Origin: Clostridiaceae bacterium
Lineage (GTDB): Bacteria; Bacillota; Clostridia; Lachnospirales; Lachnospiraceae
Assembly: GCA_910575795.1 (NCBI GenBank)
Contig: CAJTGE010000036.1
Coordinates: 1-53,264, forward strand
Direction: 5' to 3'
DNA length: 53,264 bases
The notes below the pieces were generated by a model, which searched no databases, was not told the origin of the DNA, and saw only the letters and a list, made by a program, of their open reading frames with translations. Both the position numbers and the translations under genes were made by a program. Numbering within the stretch: position 1 is the first letter of the stretch; each line of letters begins with the position of its first letter. Below, one piece after another: positions 42,971 to 51,185 of this stretch.

Positions 42971-43504
42971 ATGAACTTTACTAAAAGCGAACTGGAAATG
43001 CTCTACCAGTATGCCGCACCAACGAAGGAAGAAACCCTTGCCGGGCTGAAAGAGATTGTGCCGGTTCTGGAACGAAAGGACGATTTACTCTCAAAAGTGA
43101 TTGTCGAGAATACCATACGGAAACTGGAAAAACTGGCGGAGCCGGAGTGCAGCCGATTTATTGCGGATAACCGGGCCGCCTTTATCGAAAAGCGGGATAA
43201 TTCTATCCGCCAGAGGCTTGCCGCTGCTAAAGCCAGAAAGGGGGAGCCGGTTCTGCAGGGGCATGACCTGGCAGGCATGGAGAGGTTCCTGCCGGAAACA
43301 AGGCACATGGTAACGGTGGATATCCTGAACAGTGACAGCCCAGTGGGATTCCCCGGAGAGCGATACCGTTTTTTCCTTTCTGACGAAGGCTACAAAAGCG
43401 CCAGAGCCAGTGAGAAGCGGGGAGAAATCAAAATCAGGAACCATGCCGCTGTCATGGCCGGGAAACTCTACCCGGACAAGAAGCCACCGGCGCAGGAACG
43501 GTGA
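42971..43504 (+). CDS. Transposon-transfer-assisting-like protein with C-terminal extension
   Basis: The first 80 residues (NFTKSELEMLYQYAAPTKEET, ECSRFIADNRAAFIEKRDN) match small transposon-transfer assisting (TTRAP) proteins of conjugative elements. The remaining part (to residue 177) contains HMVTVDILNSDSPVGFPGER and is less familiar. GGAGGGAATAAGG precedes ATG 42971. Function is not established. Confidence 0.65.
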   Translation: MNFTKSELEMLYQYAAPTKEETLAGLKEIVPVLERKDDLLSKVIVENTIRKLEKLAEPECSRFIADNRAAFIEKRDNSIRQRLAAAKARKGEPVLQGHDLAGMERFLPETRHMVTVDILNSDSPVGFPGERYRFFLSDEGYKSARASEKRGEIKIRNHAAVMAGKLYPDKKPPAQER

Positions 43505-43550
43505 AGGCAACAAAAAAGAGGCTCCGCAAATCCAAATCTGCATTGCCCCT

Positions 43551-43763
43551 TTAGTCCGTATCTTCGTCTGGAACATACTCCATGATGTCCTCAATACGGC
43601 AGTTTAGAATTCGGCACAAGTTATTAAGAATCATGGTTTTGACAACCATGTTTTTCCGCAGCCGATGAAGCTGTGCTTTATCTATGCCGAAATCCTTGAT
43701 TAGTCTGTACTGGCTTATCTCCCGCTCTTTGAGGGTAGACCAGAGCCGGTCATATTTAATCAT
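43551..43763 (-). CDS. XRE-family transcriptional regulator
   Basis: The 70-aa protein (MIKYDRLWSTLKEREISQYR, then IDKAQLHRLRKN) is a small Cro/C1-type helix-turn-helix regulator ending in ILNCRIEDIMEYVPDE. It is the only clear reverse-strand gene in the element and faces the operon that starts at 43995. ATG 43763 with GGGAAGGGAG upstream is chosen over 43802. It probably represses the mobilisation operon. Confidence 0.78.
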   Translation of the reverse strand: MIKYDRLWSTLKEREISQYRLIKDFGIDKAQLHRLRKNMVVKTMILNNLCRILNCRIEDIMEYVPDEDTD

Positions 43764-43944
43764 GCTGTCAGCTCCCTTCCCTTGTATTTTAACTGTCAGC
43801 AAGCCTTAATCATATGGTGCGTGTATGCCCCCCTTTATATGCTAAATTGGAATATAAAAAGCGATTATCAGAGAATACAGACAGCAAAGGGGGAACGGAA
43901 TCACTTCATGTAAAAACAGTAACAACAAATTTTTTATTACACGA

Positions 43945-43970
43945 GGCAACCGGAAACGGTTGTCTTTTTT
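43945..43970 (+). terminator. Terminator or attenuator before the mobilisation genes
   Basis: GGCAACCG pairs with CGGTTGTC across a GAAA loop, and six T follow. It sits inside the leader of the DUF3847-relaxase operon, about 25 bases before the start codon, so it could act as an attenuator. Confidence 0.65.
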
Positions 43971-43994
43971 GCCGCCCGAAGGAGGTGATTACAA

Positions 43995-44282
43995 ATGCCA
44001 GATATAGACAAGCTGAAAAACCAGCAGGAAAAAGTAAAGACGGAAATCCGCCAGTTGGAGAACCGCCAGAAGATTCTCCTGAACCGGAAAACGGACGCAG
44101 AGCGGAAAGCCAGGACACGCCGCCTGATTGAGTATGGGGCAATTTTGGAAAGTATCTTCCCGGCCACTACCGCTATGACCGGCGAGGAAGTCAAGGCGTT
44201 TTTATCTGCTATTTCCCGCCTGCCAGAAGTCGTGCGGCTGCTGAAAAATGAATCTGACAGTCAGGATTTACAGCAGCTTTAA
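43995..44282 (+). CDS. DUF3847-family protein
   Basis: The 95-aa protein is mostly helical (DKLKNQQEKVKTEIRQLEN as a coiled-coil start) and matches DUF3847 proteins that precede MobA/MobL relaxase genes. It may be an accessory factor binding near oriT, but that is inferred from position. GAAGGAGG precedes the ATG. Confidence 0.75.
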   Translation: MPDIDKLKNQQEKVKTEIRQLENRQKILLNRKTDAERKARTRRLIEYGAILESIFPATTAMTGEEVKAFLSAISRLPEVVRLLKNESDSQDLQQL

Positions 44283-44290
44283 AAATCCAA

Positions 44291-44332
44291 CGGCGCACTT
44301 ATACACCGTTCCGGTGCGTGCGCCCTGCCGGG
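44291..44332 (+). other. Candidate origin of transfer (oriT)
   Basis: GGCGCAC (44292-44298) is an inverted repeat of GTGCGCC (44318-44324), and GTGCGCCCT (44318-44326) matches the nick-site consensus of MobQ-type origins such as RSF1010 (TGCGCCCT). It lies directly before the MobA/MobL relaxase gene, which is the usual place. Confidence 0.6.
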
Positions 44333-44468
44333 GGCGTGGCGTCCTCTGGACGCAATGGGGCGCTACACTCCCCAAACCCCTTGTGCGCTCCGCCGGAAAG
44401 GACACCCGCCCTGCGTCTGCCCTTTCCAGCGAAGCTGATATATCCCACCCGAAAGGAGGCGAACCGCC

Positions 44469-45911
44469 ATAGCCATATTTCATATGCCCGTTCAAATCAT
44501 CAAGCGCAGTAAGGCCAAGTCTGCCGTGGGCGCTGCCGCTTACCGGAGCGGAACGAAAATGACCAACGAATGGGACGGGCTTACCCATGATTACACCAGA
44601 AAGAGGGGAGTTGTCCATTCCGAGATTATCCTGCCACCCCATGCCCCGCCGGAGTACCAAGACCGAAACACCCTCTGGAACAGCGTGGAAATGGTTGAAA
44701 AGACCAGTGACGCACAGCTTGCCCGTGAGATAGAGATTTCCCTGCCGGTAGAACTGAACCGGGAGGAACAATTACGGCTTGCCCGCTCTTTTATCAGTGA
44801 TACCTTTGTTGCCGCCGGTATGTGTGCGGATTTCTCTATCCACGATAAAAAAGACGGCAATCCCCACTTCCATGTCATGCTCACCATCAGGCCGCTAAAA
44901 GAGGACGGGCAGTGGGGAGCGAAATGCCGGAAGGTCTACGAACTGGACGAAAGCGGCCAGCGAATCCCCAACGGCAAAGGCGGCTGGAAGAACCACCGGG
45001 AGGACACCACTGACTGGAACGACAAGGGAAATGTAGAGAAGTGGAGGGCTGCCTGGGCTACCTACGCCAACAAAGCGTTGGAGGCTGCTGGCAGGCCGGA
45101 ACGGATTGACCACCGCTCCTACGAGCGTCAGGGCATTGACAAGATACCTTCCATCCATCTGGGAGTTGCTGCCAGCCAGATGGAGCGGAAAGGCATTGAC
45201 ACAGAGAAGGGAAATATCAACCGCCAGATTGCTGCCGACAATAAGCTGCTGAAGGAAATCAAGGCACGGATTACCCGGCTCTACAAATGGACAAAGGAGC
45301 AGGCGGGGAAACCGGAAGGAAAAGACAGTATCATGGCGCAGCTTTATGAGGTGCAGCTGTCAGCGGGGAAACCCAGCTCCCGGTATGGGAAGATAAAGAA
45401 CCTGAAAGAAAGCGCCGCCCTGTTCAATTTCCTGAACGGCAACAACATCACTTCCATGGAGCAACTTTATGAAAAAGTGGCTGCCATGAACAAAGAATAT
45501 TATGCCCTGCGTGGGAAGATTGTCACCGCCGAGCGGCGTATCAAAGTGCTGGACGAACATCTCTCCATGTGGGAGAAATACGAGAGGAACAAAGGAACCC
45601 GCCGCCAGTTCGACAAGATGAAGCCGGGAAAGAAAAAGGAGCAGTTTGAGCAGAAGCACAGTGCGGAACTGGCGTTATATGAGGCCGCCGTCCGGTATCT
45701 GGAAAAGCTGAAAGCTACCGGCGAAGAAGTCACCCCGAAAAAATGGCAGGCTGAGGCTGACCGCCTGAAAGCGGAGAAATCGGTACAGTACCAGAAAATG
45801 AAATCCATGAGGGAGGACATCAAGGCGGTAGAGAACCTGAAAAAGACAGCGGAGCAGTTGGCCAGGACGGAAAATGAACCAGCCAGAAAGAAGGAGGAAC
45901 AGGAATTATGA
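44469..45911 (+). CDS. MobA/MobL relaxase with possible ATA start
   Basis: The protein reads (I)AIFHMPVQIIKRSKAKS from 44469, or starts at ATG 44484 (475 aa). It contains AAAYRSG and NPHFHVMLTIRPL with the metal-binding histidines of MobQ relaxases, then coiled-coil regions. It nicks oriT and leads the DNA into a recipient with help from another element's channel. Relatives begin MAIFHMPVQ, and AGGAGG (44454-44459) is spaced for 44469, where the codon is ATA. ATG 44484 would be 24 bases from the ribosome site. Confidence 0.85.
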   Translation: MAIFHMPVQIIKRSKAKSAVGAAAYRSGTKMTNEWDGLTHDYTRKRGVVHSEIILPPHAPPEYQDRNTLWNSVEMVEKTSDAQLAREIEISLPVELNREEQLRLARSFISDTFVAAGMCADFSIHDKKDGNPHFHVMLTIRPLKEDGQWGAKCRKVYELDESGQRIPNGKGGWKNHREDTTDWNDKGNVEKWRAAWATYANKALEAAGRPERIDHRSYERQGIDKIPSIHLGVAASQMERKGIDTEKGNINRQIAADNKLLKEIKARITRLYKWTKEQAGKPEGKDSIMAQLYEVQLSAGKPSSRYGKIKNLKESAALFNFLNGNNITSMEQLYEKVAAMNKEYYALRGKIVTAERRIKVLDEHLSMWEKYERNKGTRRQFDKMKPGKKKEQFEQKHSAELALYEAAVRYLEKLKATGEEVTPKKWQAEADRLKAEKSVQYQKMKSMREDIKAVENLKKTAEQLARTENEPARKKEEQEL

Positions 45912-46078
45912 CACAGCAGTTTATCACCATGACAATCACCATCACCATAAAGATACCCGTGCCGCCCACGCCGCCAGCGCCTACGGGGGCGAAAGCGCCG
46001 GAGCCGGTTTTCCTTTTCAGGGAGGGGCAGCCGCCTTTGTGCCGCTGTAAGGTGAGATATGGGAAACAGGCAGCATGA
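45908..46078 (+). CDS. Small proline-rich hypothetical protein (56 aa)
   Basis: The ATG overlaps the relaxase stop (ATGA). The product MTQQFITMTITITIKIPVPP continues into a proline-rich segment and a C-x-C end. I do not recognise it. The start overlap suggests translational coupling with the relaxase. It ends inside the next gene in a different frame. Confidence 0.45.
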   Translation: MTQQFITMTITITIKIPVPPTPPAPTGAKAPEPVFLFREGQPPLCRCKVRYGKQAA

Positions 46079-46457
46079 GAGAATCCCGGCCATGGACTAC
46101 CGGCAGTACCGCAGGGCGAGGCGGCTGGTGCGTGAGTGCTGCAACTACGACAACGGCCAGTGCATGGTGCTTGATGAAGGGGACGGGTGCGTCTGTGTCC
46201 AGAGCGTTTCCTACTCCCTGCTCTGCCGCTGGTTCCGTGCGGCGGTGCTGCCTTTAGACCACCAGCTGGAAACGGCCCTTTACCACCGGCTGGAAAACAG
46301 GCGGTGCAGCGAGTGCGGCGCTCTTTTCCTGCCCGGCTCCAACCGGGCGAAATACTGTAGGGAATGTGCCGCCAGGGTGCGCCGGAGGAAGGAGGCAGAA
46401 CGACAGCGGAAAAGATACCATGATTCTACGCATTTAGGAGCGGAAAAAGCCTTGTAA
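46059..46457 (+). CDS. Cysteine-rich VLP-domain protein
   Basis: The 132-aa protein contains ECCNYDNGQCMVLDEGDGCVC and a C-terminal zinc-ribbon-like segment (CSECGALFLPGSNRAKYCREC), as in the cysteine-rich VLP family of clostridial mobile elements. It may bind nucleic acid. AAGGTGAG precedes ATG 46059; ATG 46092 is an alternative start. Confidence 0.75.
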   Translation: MGNRQHERIPAMDYRQYRRARRLVRECCNYDNGQCMVLDEGDGCVCVQSVSYSLLCRWFRAAVLPLDHQLETALYHRLENRRCSECGALFLPGSNRAKYCRECAARVRRRKEAERQRKRYHDSTHLGAEKAL

Positions 46458-46579
46458 ATCAAGCACTTTCGGAGCGTGTCGGAGGGGAGGCAATACTTTT
46501 TATCACCGACACCCCAAAAGCCCCCTTAAAATGCGTACAAGAGCCGAAATAACCCATTCTGAACCAAAGGAGCAACTAA

Positions 46580-47332
46580 ATGACAGAGAACCGACGATTT
46601 TATTACCTCAAGCTGAAAGAGAATTTTTATAACAGCGAAACCATGGTCATCCTGGAGAGTATGCAGGACGGCCTTCTATACTCCAATCTCCTGCTCAAGA
46701 TGTATTTAATGTCGCTGAAAAGCAGCGGCGTACTCCTGCTGAATGACTATCTGCCCCATACCGTGCAGACCATAGCCACCTTTACCCGGCATCAAGTAGG
46801 CACGGTGGAGCGGGCTTTGAAGATATTCCAGGAGTTTGGCCTTGTGGAGATACTGACGGACGGGGCTTATTACATGAGCGACATCCAGCTGCTGATCGGC
46901 CAGTCGTCCAGCGAGGGGGAGCGGAAGAAAAAGGAGCGCATGAGGCTGAAACGCCAGAACCTGCTCCCGTCCGGGGAAACGGACATTTGTCCGTCCAATG
47001 GCCGGGTGGACAAATGTCCGCCTATATTAGAGTATAGAGATAAAGAGATTAGAGATAAGAGTATAGAGAATAGAGAGGGGGATAAGACACACACCTATGG
47101 GAGATACCAGAATGTATTTCTATCTTCTGTAGAATTAGCAGAACTCCAAACGGAACTCCCCACCCTCTGGGAACAGTACATTGAGCGGCTGTCCGAGTAT
47201 ATGAAATCCAGCGGAAAAAAATATAAAAACCATGCCGCCACAATCCGGTGTTGGGCGAATGCCGACAAAAAGAAAGAGAAACCGCCTGCCCGGAACCGTG
47301 ATTACAGCGTAGAAGAAGGAGAAACCATATGA
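46580..47332 (+). CDS. Phage-replisome-organiser-like replication protein
   Basis: The 250-aa protein starts RRFYYLKLKENFYNSETM, the N-terminal domain of phage replisome organisers. A winged-helix region (VGTVERALKIFQEFGLVEIL) and a variable C-terminal part follow. With the next gene it forms a helicase-loading pair that could let the circular element replicate. ATG 46580 follows AAAGGAGC. It overlaps the next gene by 4 bases. Confidence 0.82.
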   Translation: MTENRRFYYLKLKENFYNSETMVILESMQDGLLYSNLLLKMYLMSLKSSGVLLLNDYLPHTVQTIATFTRHQVGTVERALKIFQEFGLVEILTDGAYYMSDIQLLIGQSSSEGERKKKERMRLKRQNLLPSGETDICPSNGRVDKCPPILEYRDKEIRDKSIENREGDKTHTYGRYQNVFLSSVELAELQTELPTLWEQYIERLSEYMKSSGKKYKNHAATIRCWANADKKKEKPPARNRDYSVEEGETI

Positions 47333-48186
47333 TAGAGATTACCGCAGAAGTCCGGGCGGCCATTGACAGAGCCGCCGGGGATATGGAGCTTGCCGGGGAC
47401 GAATACATAGAACCGGCAGACGGGCTGATTCACTGTAAGAAATGTCGTGGCAGCCGCCAGACCGTTGTGCCGAGGTTCGGAGGCTCCGGCTATTTCATGC
47501 CCCGCTGCCTCTGCCCCTGCCAGCAGAAAGCGCAGGAGGAACGGAAAGCCATGGAGGAACAGAGGGAACGCATGAAGCGTGTCAAACGCCGGAAGGCACA
47601 GGGGCTTCAGGACAGATACCTTTATGATTACACTTTTGCCAACGATAACGGCCAGAATCCCGTCATGGAGAAGGCACACGCCTATGTGGAACATTGGAAG
47701 GAGGCGTACCGGGACAATACCGGCCTTCTGCTCTTTGGTGACGTGGGAACCGGGAAATCCTTTTTTGCAGGCTGTATCGCCAATGCCCTGCTTGACCGTG
47801 ACGTGCCAGTACTGATGACAAATTTCCCGTCTATCCTAAACCGGCTGACCGGTGTGTTTGCCGAGGACAGGGCGGCCTTTATTGCCAGTCTGGACGATTA
47901 CAGCTTGCTTGTCATTGACGATTTAGGGGTGGAAAGGAATACCGAGTATGCCATGGAGCAGATGTTTACCGTCATTGACAGCCGGTATCGGAGCAAGAAG
48001 CCGCTGATTGTCACGACAAACCTGAAACTGGAAGAAATCAAGAACCCGCCAGACCTTGCCCACGCAAGGATTTATGGCCGCATACTGGAACGGTGTGCGC
48101 CGGTTCTCTTTTCTGGAAAGAATTTCCGGGAGGAAGGAGCCATGGCGACTAAAGCGGCGGCGAAGGAGATTGTGAGGAAAGGATAA
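47329..48186 (+). CDS. DnaC-like helicase loader ATPase
   Basis: The 285-aa protein has a zinc-binding segment (CKKCRGSR and CLCPC), then an AAA+ domain with Walker A LLFGDVGTGKSFFAG near residue 136 and Walker B LLVIDDLGVERN near 194. It resembles DnaC/DnaI/IstB loaders and should work with the replisome organiser encoded just upstream. Confidence 0.85.
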   Translation: MIEITAEVRAAIDRAAGDMELAGDEYIEPADGLIHCKKCRGSRQTVVPRFGGSGYFMPRCLCPCQQKAQEERKAMEEQRERMKRVKRRKAQGLQDRYLYDYTFANDNGQNPVMEKAHAYVEHWKEAYRDNTGLLLFGDVGTGKSFFAGCIANALLDRDVPVLMTNFPSILNRLTGVFAEDRAAFIASLDDYSLLVIDDLGVERNTEYAMEQMFTVIDSRYRSKKPLIVTTNLKLEEIKNPPDLAHARIYGRILERCAPVLFSGKNFREEGAMATKAAAKEIVRKG

Positions 48187-48216
48187 CAAAACCTGATTGC
48201 ATGAAAAGGAGCATTT

Positions 48217-48399
48217 ATGAGTAACGAGAAAATCATAGAGGACACTACCACCAATGCACCGGCTAAGGACGCTCCTGCACTGGTGAAGAAGATTGGCCGG
48301 ACGACCTACATTGTGCGGGTTCATTTCAGCAAGACGAGCAAGGAAACCATGAGCGACAAAATCAAGCGTATGCTGAAAAATGAGATACAGCAGATGTGA
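48217..48399 (+). CDS. tnpW: TnpW-family transposon protein
   Basis: The 60-aa protein ends IGRTTYIVRVHFSKTSKETM followed by DKIKRMLKNE, the TnpW signature of Tn4451-type elements. Function is unknown. It closes the element's core gene set; the following DNA is AT-rich cargo. A hairpin GCCGGGA/TCCCGGC (48420-48450) lies after it without a T-run. Confidence 0.8.
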   Translation: MSNEKIIEDTTTNAPAKDAPALVKKIGRTTYIVRVHFSKTSKETMSDKIKRMLKNEIQQM

Positions 48400-48489
48400 A
48401 AAAGCGATAACGGAAACAGGCCGGGAATCAGAAATGCGTTGGCTCCCGGCTTGTAAAATCAGACTGGCAGATTAAGTTCTGTTTTTTTA

Positions 48490-48518
48490 TTGTTGGTAGT
48501 TTCCTTTCGTGGTATAAT
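48490..48518 (+). promoter_or_regulatory. Promoter of the candidate defence operon
   Basis: TTGTTG (48490-48495), a 17-bp spacer, and TATAAT (48513-48518) fit the housekeeping consensus well. The long leader to ATG 48721 (about 195 bases) is AT-rich and contains no gene I can support. Confidence 0.65.
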
Positions 48519-48720
48519 ACACATATCCATATTACGAATTCAACTTTCATTAGTGATATAATTATTAGAGCTGTTGCAAGTACCTTTCAGTTATAGCAAA
48601 GAATTTGCACTTGGACTTAATTTTAGAAAATATGTGAACGTGAAATAGAAATTTAGGTAATAAGGAACATTTCTATCTCTTTGGTAAGACTGTATAATTT
48701 TTGCAGGAGGACTAAAAAAT

Positions 48721-49239
48721 ATGAGCAAAGCAGAAATATGGAATGTTATTATTTTGTTTACGCAAGCAGCGATATTGATTGGTCAGCTTATATTAAGTCG
48801 GAAGATAAACCAGCAAACTATATCGAGAGAAAAGGGATATTTTATCATACAAAAAAGTAATATACCTACGATAAAAGGCGAGGAAGTAAGGTTTTTAGAC
48901 CAATTTAATCTAAATGATGGTATTGGAATTGGTTTTTATTGTATAAAAGCTGATGTAATTTTACGGAGTACAAGTTATAGTGTTAATGGAGTTACATATG
49001 AAATTGGACAACCAGTAGATGGATTTTTCACAGAAGATAATAGGTTTAATAAACTGAAAGTTTTGTTAAATTTAAAAGAATCTGATTTGCAAAAAGACTA
49101 TTTAGATATTGAATTTATTTTTAAGCTAAGAAACACAGTAGGATACGAATATACGCAAACGGTCGATGTTAGATTTTCTAAGATAGAAGATTCATCTTGG
49201 CATTATATAAGCAGATATAATATGTTCTTTGACAAGTAA
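48721..49239 (+). CDS. Membrane-anchored protein of unknown function
   Basis: The 172-aa protein has one N-terminal membrane segment (about residues 6-26, VIILFTQAAILIGQLIL). A soluble part probably rich in beta strands (about 35-172) follows. I recognise no family. GGAGGAC precedes the ATG. It is the first gene of a three-gene operon with low GC content unlike its surroundings. Context with an AbiTii protein suggests a defence role, as membrane effector or anchor. Confidence 0.6.
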   Translation: MSKAEIWNVIILFTQAAILIGQLILSRKINQQTISREKGYFIIQKSNIPTIKGEEVRFLDQFNLNDGIGIGFYCIKADVILRSTSYSVNGVTYEIGQPVDGFFTEDNRFNKLKVLLNLKESDLQKDYLDIEFIFKLRNTVGYEYTQTVDVRFSKIEDSSWHYISRYNMFFDK

Positions 49240-49253
49240 GGAGAAATTGATTC

Positions 49254-49496
49254 ATGGGAATACAAATAGGCGATGGAAATAAATTTACAAATTCCAATAT
49301 TGCAGAGAAAATTGAAGGAAAAATTATAAATTCTAATGTCGTAGAAAAAGAAGAGTCTAGACAAACTAAACAAAAGAAAAGATTTTATGATCAGCATCCT
49401 TGGATTTCTGGATTTATCATCTCAGCTATTGTTGCATTTTTATTTTTATTTACTTTTTGGACAGATATTATTTGCTGGATTGAGAGGTGGTTTTGA
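49254..49496 (+). CDS. Small RHIM-like-motif membrane protein
   Basis: The 80-aa protein starts MGIQIGDGNKFTNSNIAEK. The tetrad IQIG (residues 3-6) fits the RHIM core (V/I)-Q-(V/I)-G, and the following D-x-N also resembles RHIMs. A second half-unit (IINSNVVEK) repeats the pattern. A charged linker and one C-terminal membrane helix (about 52-73, GFIISAIVAFLFLFTFW) follow. The layout, an N-terminal amyloid motif plus a membrane segment, is what a membrane-damaging effector would need. The function is inferred. Its stop overlaps the next ATG. Confidence 0.6.
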   Translation: MGIQIGDGNKFTNSNIAEKIEGKIINSNVVEKEESRQTKQKKRFYDQHPWISGFIISAIVAFLFLFTFWTDIICWIERWF

Positions 49497-50203
49497 TGGC
49501 TAAGAGTCAGATAATTAAGGACTTAGCAAATGGAAGCATTGATACACAGATAGCATTAAAGAGGACAAAAGTATTATTACAGGAATTTGATGACGAAAGA
49601 TTATTAGAATGGGTTAATTATGAAATAGAGGGATATCCGAATGATGTGGAAGTGCCTGAATATCGACGGATTTCGGGACAGTCATTTTGCTCCTATATAA
49701 AAGGAACTATGTCAAGATTCTTAAAATACAGTAATGTGCCTTTATCGCTAGGCAATATGCCTGAAAACGAGCGGGAAATATTTTATTATGCAAATATGAG
49801 AGAAAGTGTAGGTGCGTTAAAAGGGACAATACATGAATATGAAAAAAAGGGAACATCCATAGGAAGAATAATTCCTGCTGAATATTATCCATATATTGCA
49901 AAGTGTAATAATGATATGGGGATGGTCATACAATCAGCTGAGATACAATTAAATATGCCACAAATTTTAAATATTTTCCCGAAAGTTGAAAACAAGTTAC
50001 TGGATATTTTGCGCTATCTTGAAAAACAATTTGGGAATTTGGATGAGTTAGACATTGATGTGGATAATAAGAGCGAACAAGAATTGAAAGAAATAGTGAA
50101 TCATATTTATGTTCTGATTTATAATGATCAAAGTGTTACTATTGGAAATGATAATGAATTTAATAATTCAAACATTGCGTCTTCAATTAAAACCGAAAAC
50201 TGA
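49496..50203 (+). CDS. AbiTii-domain protein with C-terminal RHIM-like motif
   Basis: The 235-aa protein has the AbiTii domain at its start (IALKRTKVLLQEFDDERLLEWV, then EIEGYPNDVEVPEYR), a family tied to phage resistance and abortive infection. It ends with VTIGNDNEFNNSNIASSI (50135 onward), which aligns with IQIGDGNKFTNSNIAEKI of the upstream protein. Matching motifs on adjacent gene products, one C-terminal on a soluble protein and one N-terminal on a membrane protein, are the hallmark of amyloid signalling pairs. ATG 49496 overlaps the upstream stop (TGATG). Confidence 0.72.
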   Translation: MAKSQIIKDLANGSIDTQIALKRTKVLLQEFDDERLLEWVNYEIEGYPNDVEVPEYRRISGQSFCSYIKGTMSRFLKYSNVPLSLGNMPENEREIFYYANMRESVGALKGTIHEYEKKGTSIGRIIPAEYYPYIAKCNNDMGMVIQSAEIQLNMPQILNIFPKVENKLLDILRYLEKQFGNLDELDIDVDNKSEQELKEIVNHIYVLIYNDQSVTIGNDNEFNNSNIASSIKTEN

Positions 50204-50264
50204 AAATTGGGCAAGATAGGGATAGAGAGTTTTGGTTCTTCAGTGTAGACAAGTTTGGATATGA

Positions 50265-50293
50265 TTGAAAATATTTCGATTGTATGGTAGTAT
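50265..50293 (+). promoter_or_regulatory. Promoter of the Rpn-type nuclease gene
   Basis: TTGAAA (50265-50270), a 17-bp spacer and TAGTAT (50288-50293) fit a housekeeping promoter. Its position rules out translation from the in-frame TTG at 50265. Confidence 0.55.
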
Positions 50294-50321
50294 AGAGATA
50301 CAAAAACGGAAGGGAAAGCAG

Positions 50322-51134
50322 GTGGGAAGATTGACAGTGACGGAACAGATAGACCAGAAACATCAGGAAGATTTACAGAGGCTAAGAGGTTTTCGCCTGC
50401 TTGATGATGATTTCCTCACAAAGTGTTTTGAGGGAGATACGGCAAGCATAGAACTGGTATTGCAGATTGTGCTGGAAAAGCCGGATTTAAAGGTGCTGGA
50501 CGTCCGCACTCAGGTATTTGTGGAGAACCTGCTGAACCGTTCGGTGAGGCTGGATATCCTGGCTACAGACAGCACAGGGGCGAAACTGAATGTGGAGGTA
50601 CAGCGCTCCGATAAAGGAGCCGGGAGAAAAAGGGCAAGGTACAACAGCAGCATGATGGACGCAAACCTTTTGAAGAAAGGCGAGGACTTTGACAAGCTAC
50701 CGGAAACGTGGGTAATCTTTATCACAGAGAATGACGTAATGGGAAAAGGACTGCCGCTCTATCCGATTGAGCGGTGCTTTTTAGGAACCGGGGAAAGATT
50801 TGAGGACGGTTCGCACATACTGTATGTAAATGGCGCTTACCGTGGAGATACGCCAATCGGGAAGTTAATGCATGACTTCTCCTGCACAGACGCAGCGGAC
50901 ATGTACTATGGGACACTGGCAGACAGGGTGAGATTTTTCAAAGAGAGCAAGGAGGGAATCGAGATTATGTGCCGAGCTATGGAAGATATGAGGAATCAGA
51001 CATTGAAAGAAGGAATGATAAATGTTGCAAAGAAAATGCTGGAAGATGGAACAATAACGCTTGAAAAGATTGCGGAATTTGTTGGCCTTTCAGTTGACGA
51101 AGTGAGAAAATTGAAAACAGACCAGAATATGTAA
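50322..51134 (+). CDS. Rpn-family PD-(D/E)XK nuclease/transposase-like protein
   Basis: The protein (about 270 aa) has the Rpn/PDDEXK-transposase pattern: FRLLDDDFLTKCFEG, RLDILATDS and LNVEVQRSD (catalytic Asp and E-x-Q variant), then YPIERCFLGTGE. It ends with a helix segment EGMINVAKKMLEDG and a helix-turn-helix-like tail. Such proteins promote recombination or act as nucleases. GTG 50322 with GGAAGGG upstream, or TTG 50331, is the likely start. Confidence 0.75.
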   Translation: MGRLTVTEQIDQKHQEDLQRLRGFRLLDDDFLTKCFEGDTASIELVLQIVLEKPDLKVLDVRTQVFVENLLNRSVRLDILATDSTGAKLNVEVQRSDKGAGRKRARYNSSMMDANLLKKGEDFDKLPETWVIFITENDVMGKGLPLYPIERCFLGTGERFEDGSHILYVNGAYRGDTPIGKLMHDFSCTDAADMYYGTLADRVRFFKESKEGIEIMCRAMEDMRNQTLKEGMINVAKKMLEDGTITLEKIAEFVGLSVDEVRKLKTDQNM

Positions 51135-51145
51135 ATGGCACTAAT

Positions 51146-51185
51146 GAGCCAGGAATCTAAAAAACGGGTTCCTGGCTCTATTTTT
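51146..51185 (+). terminator. Rho-independent terminator followed by a group IIC intron
   Basis: GAGCCAGGAA pairs with TTCCTGGCTC (51169-51178) and is followed by TATTTTT. The group IIC intron begins right after the T-run, as expected for introns that target terminator hairpins. Confidence 0.85.
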
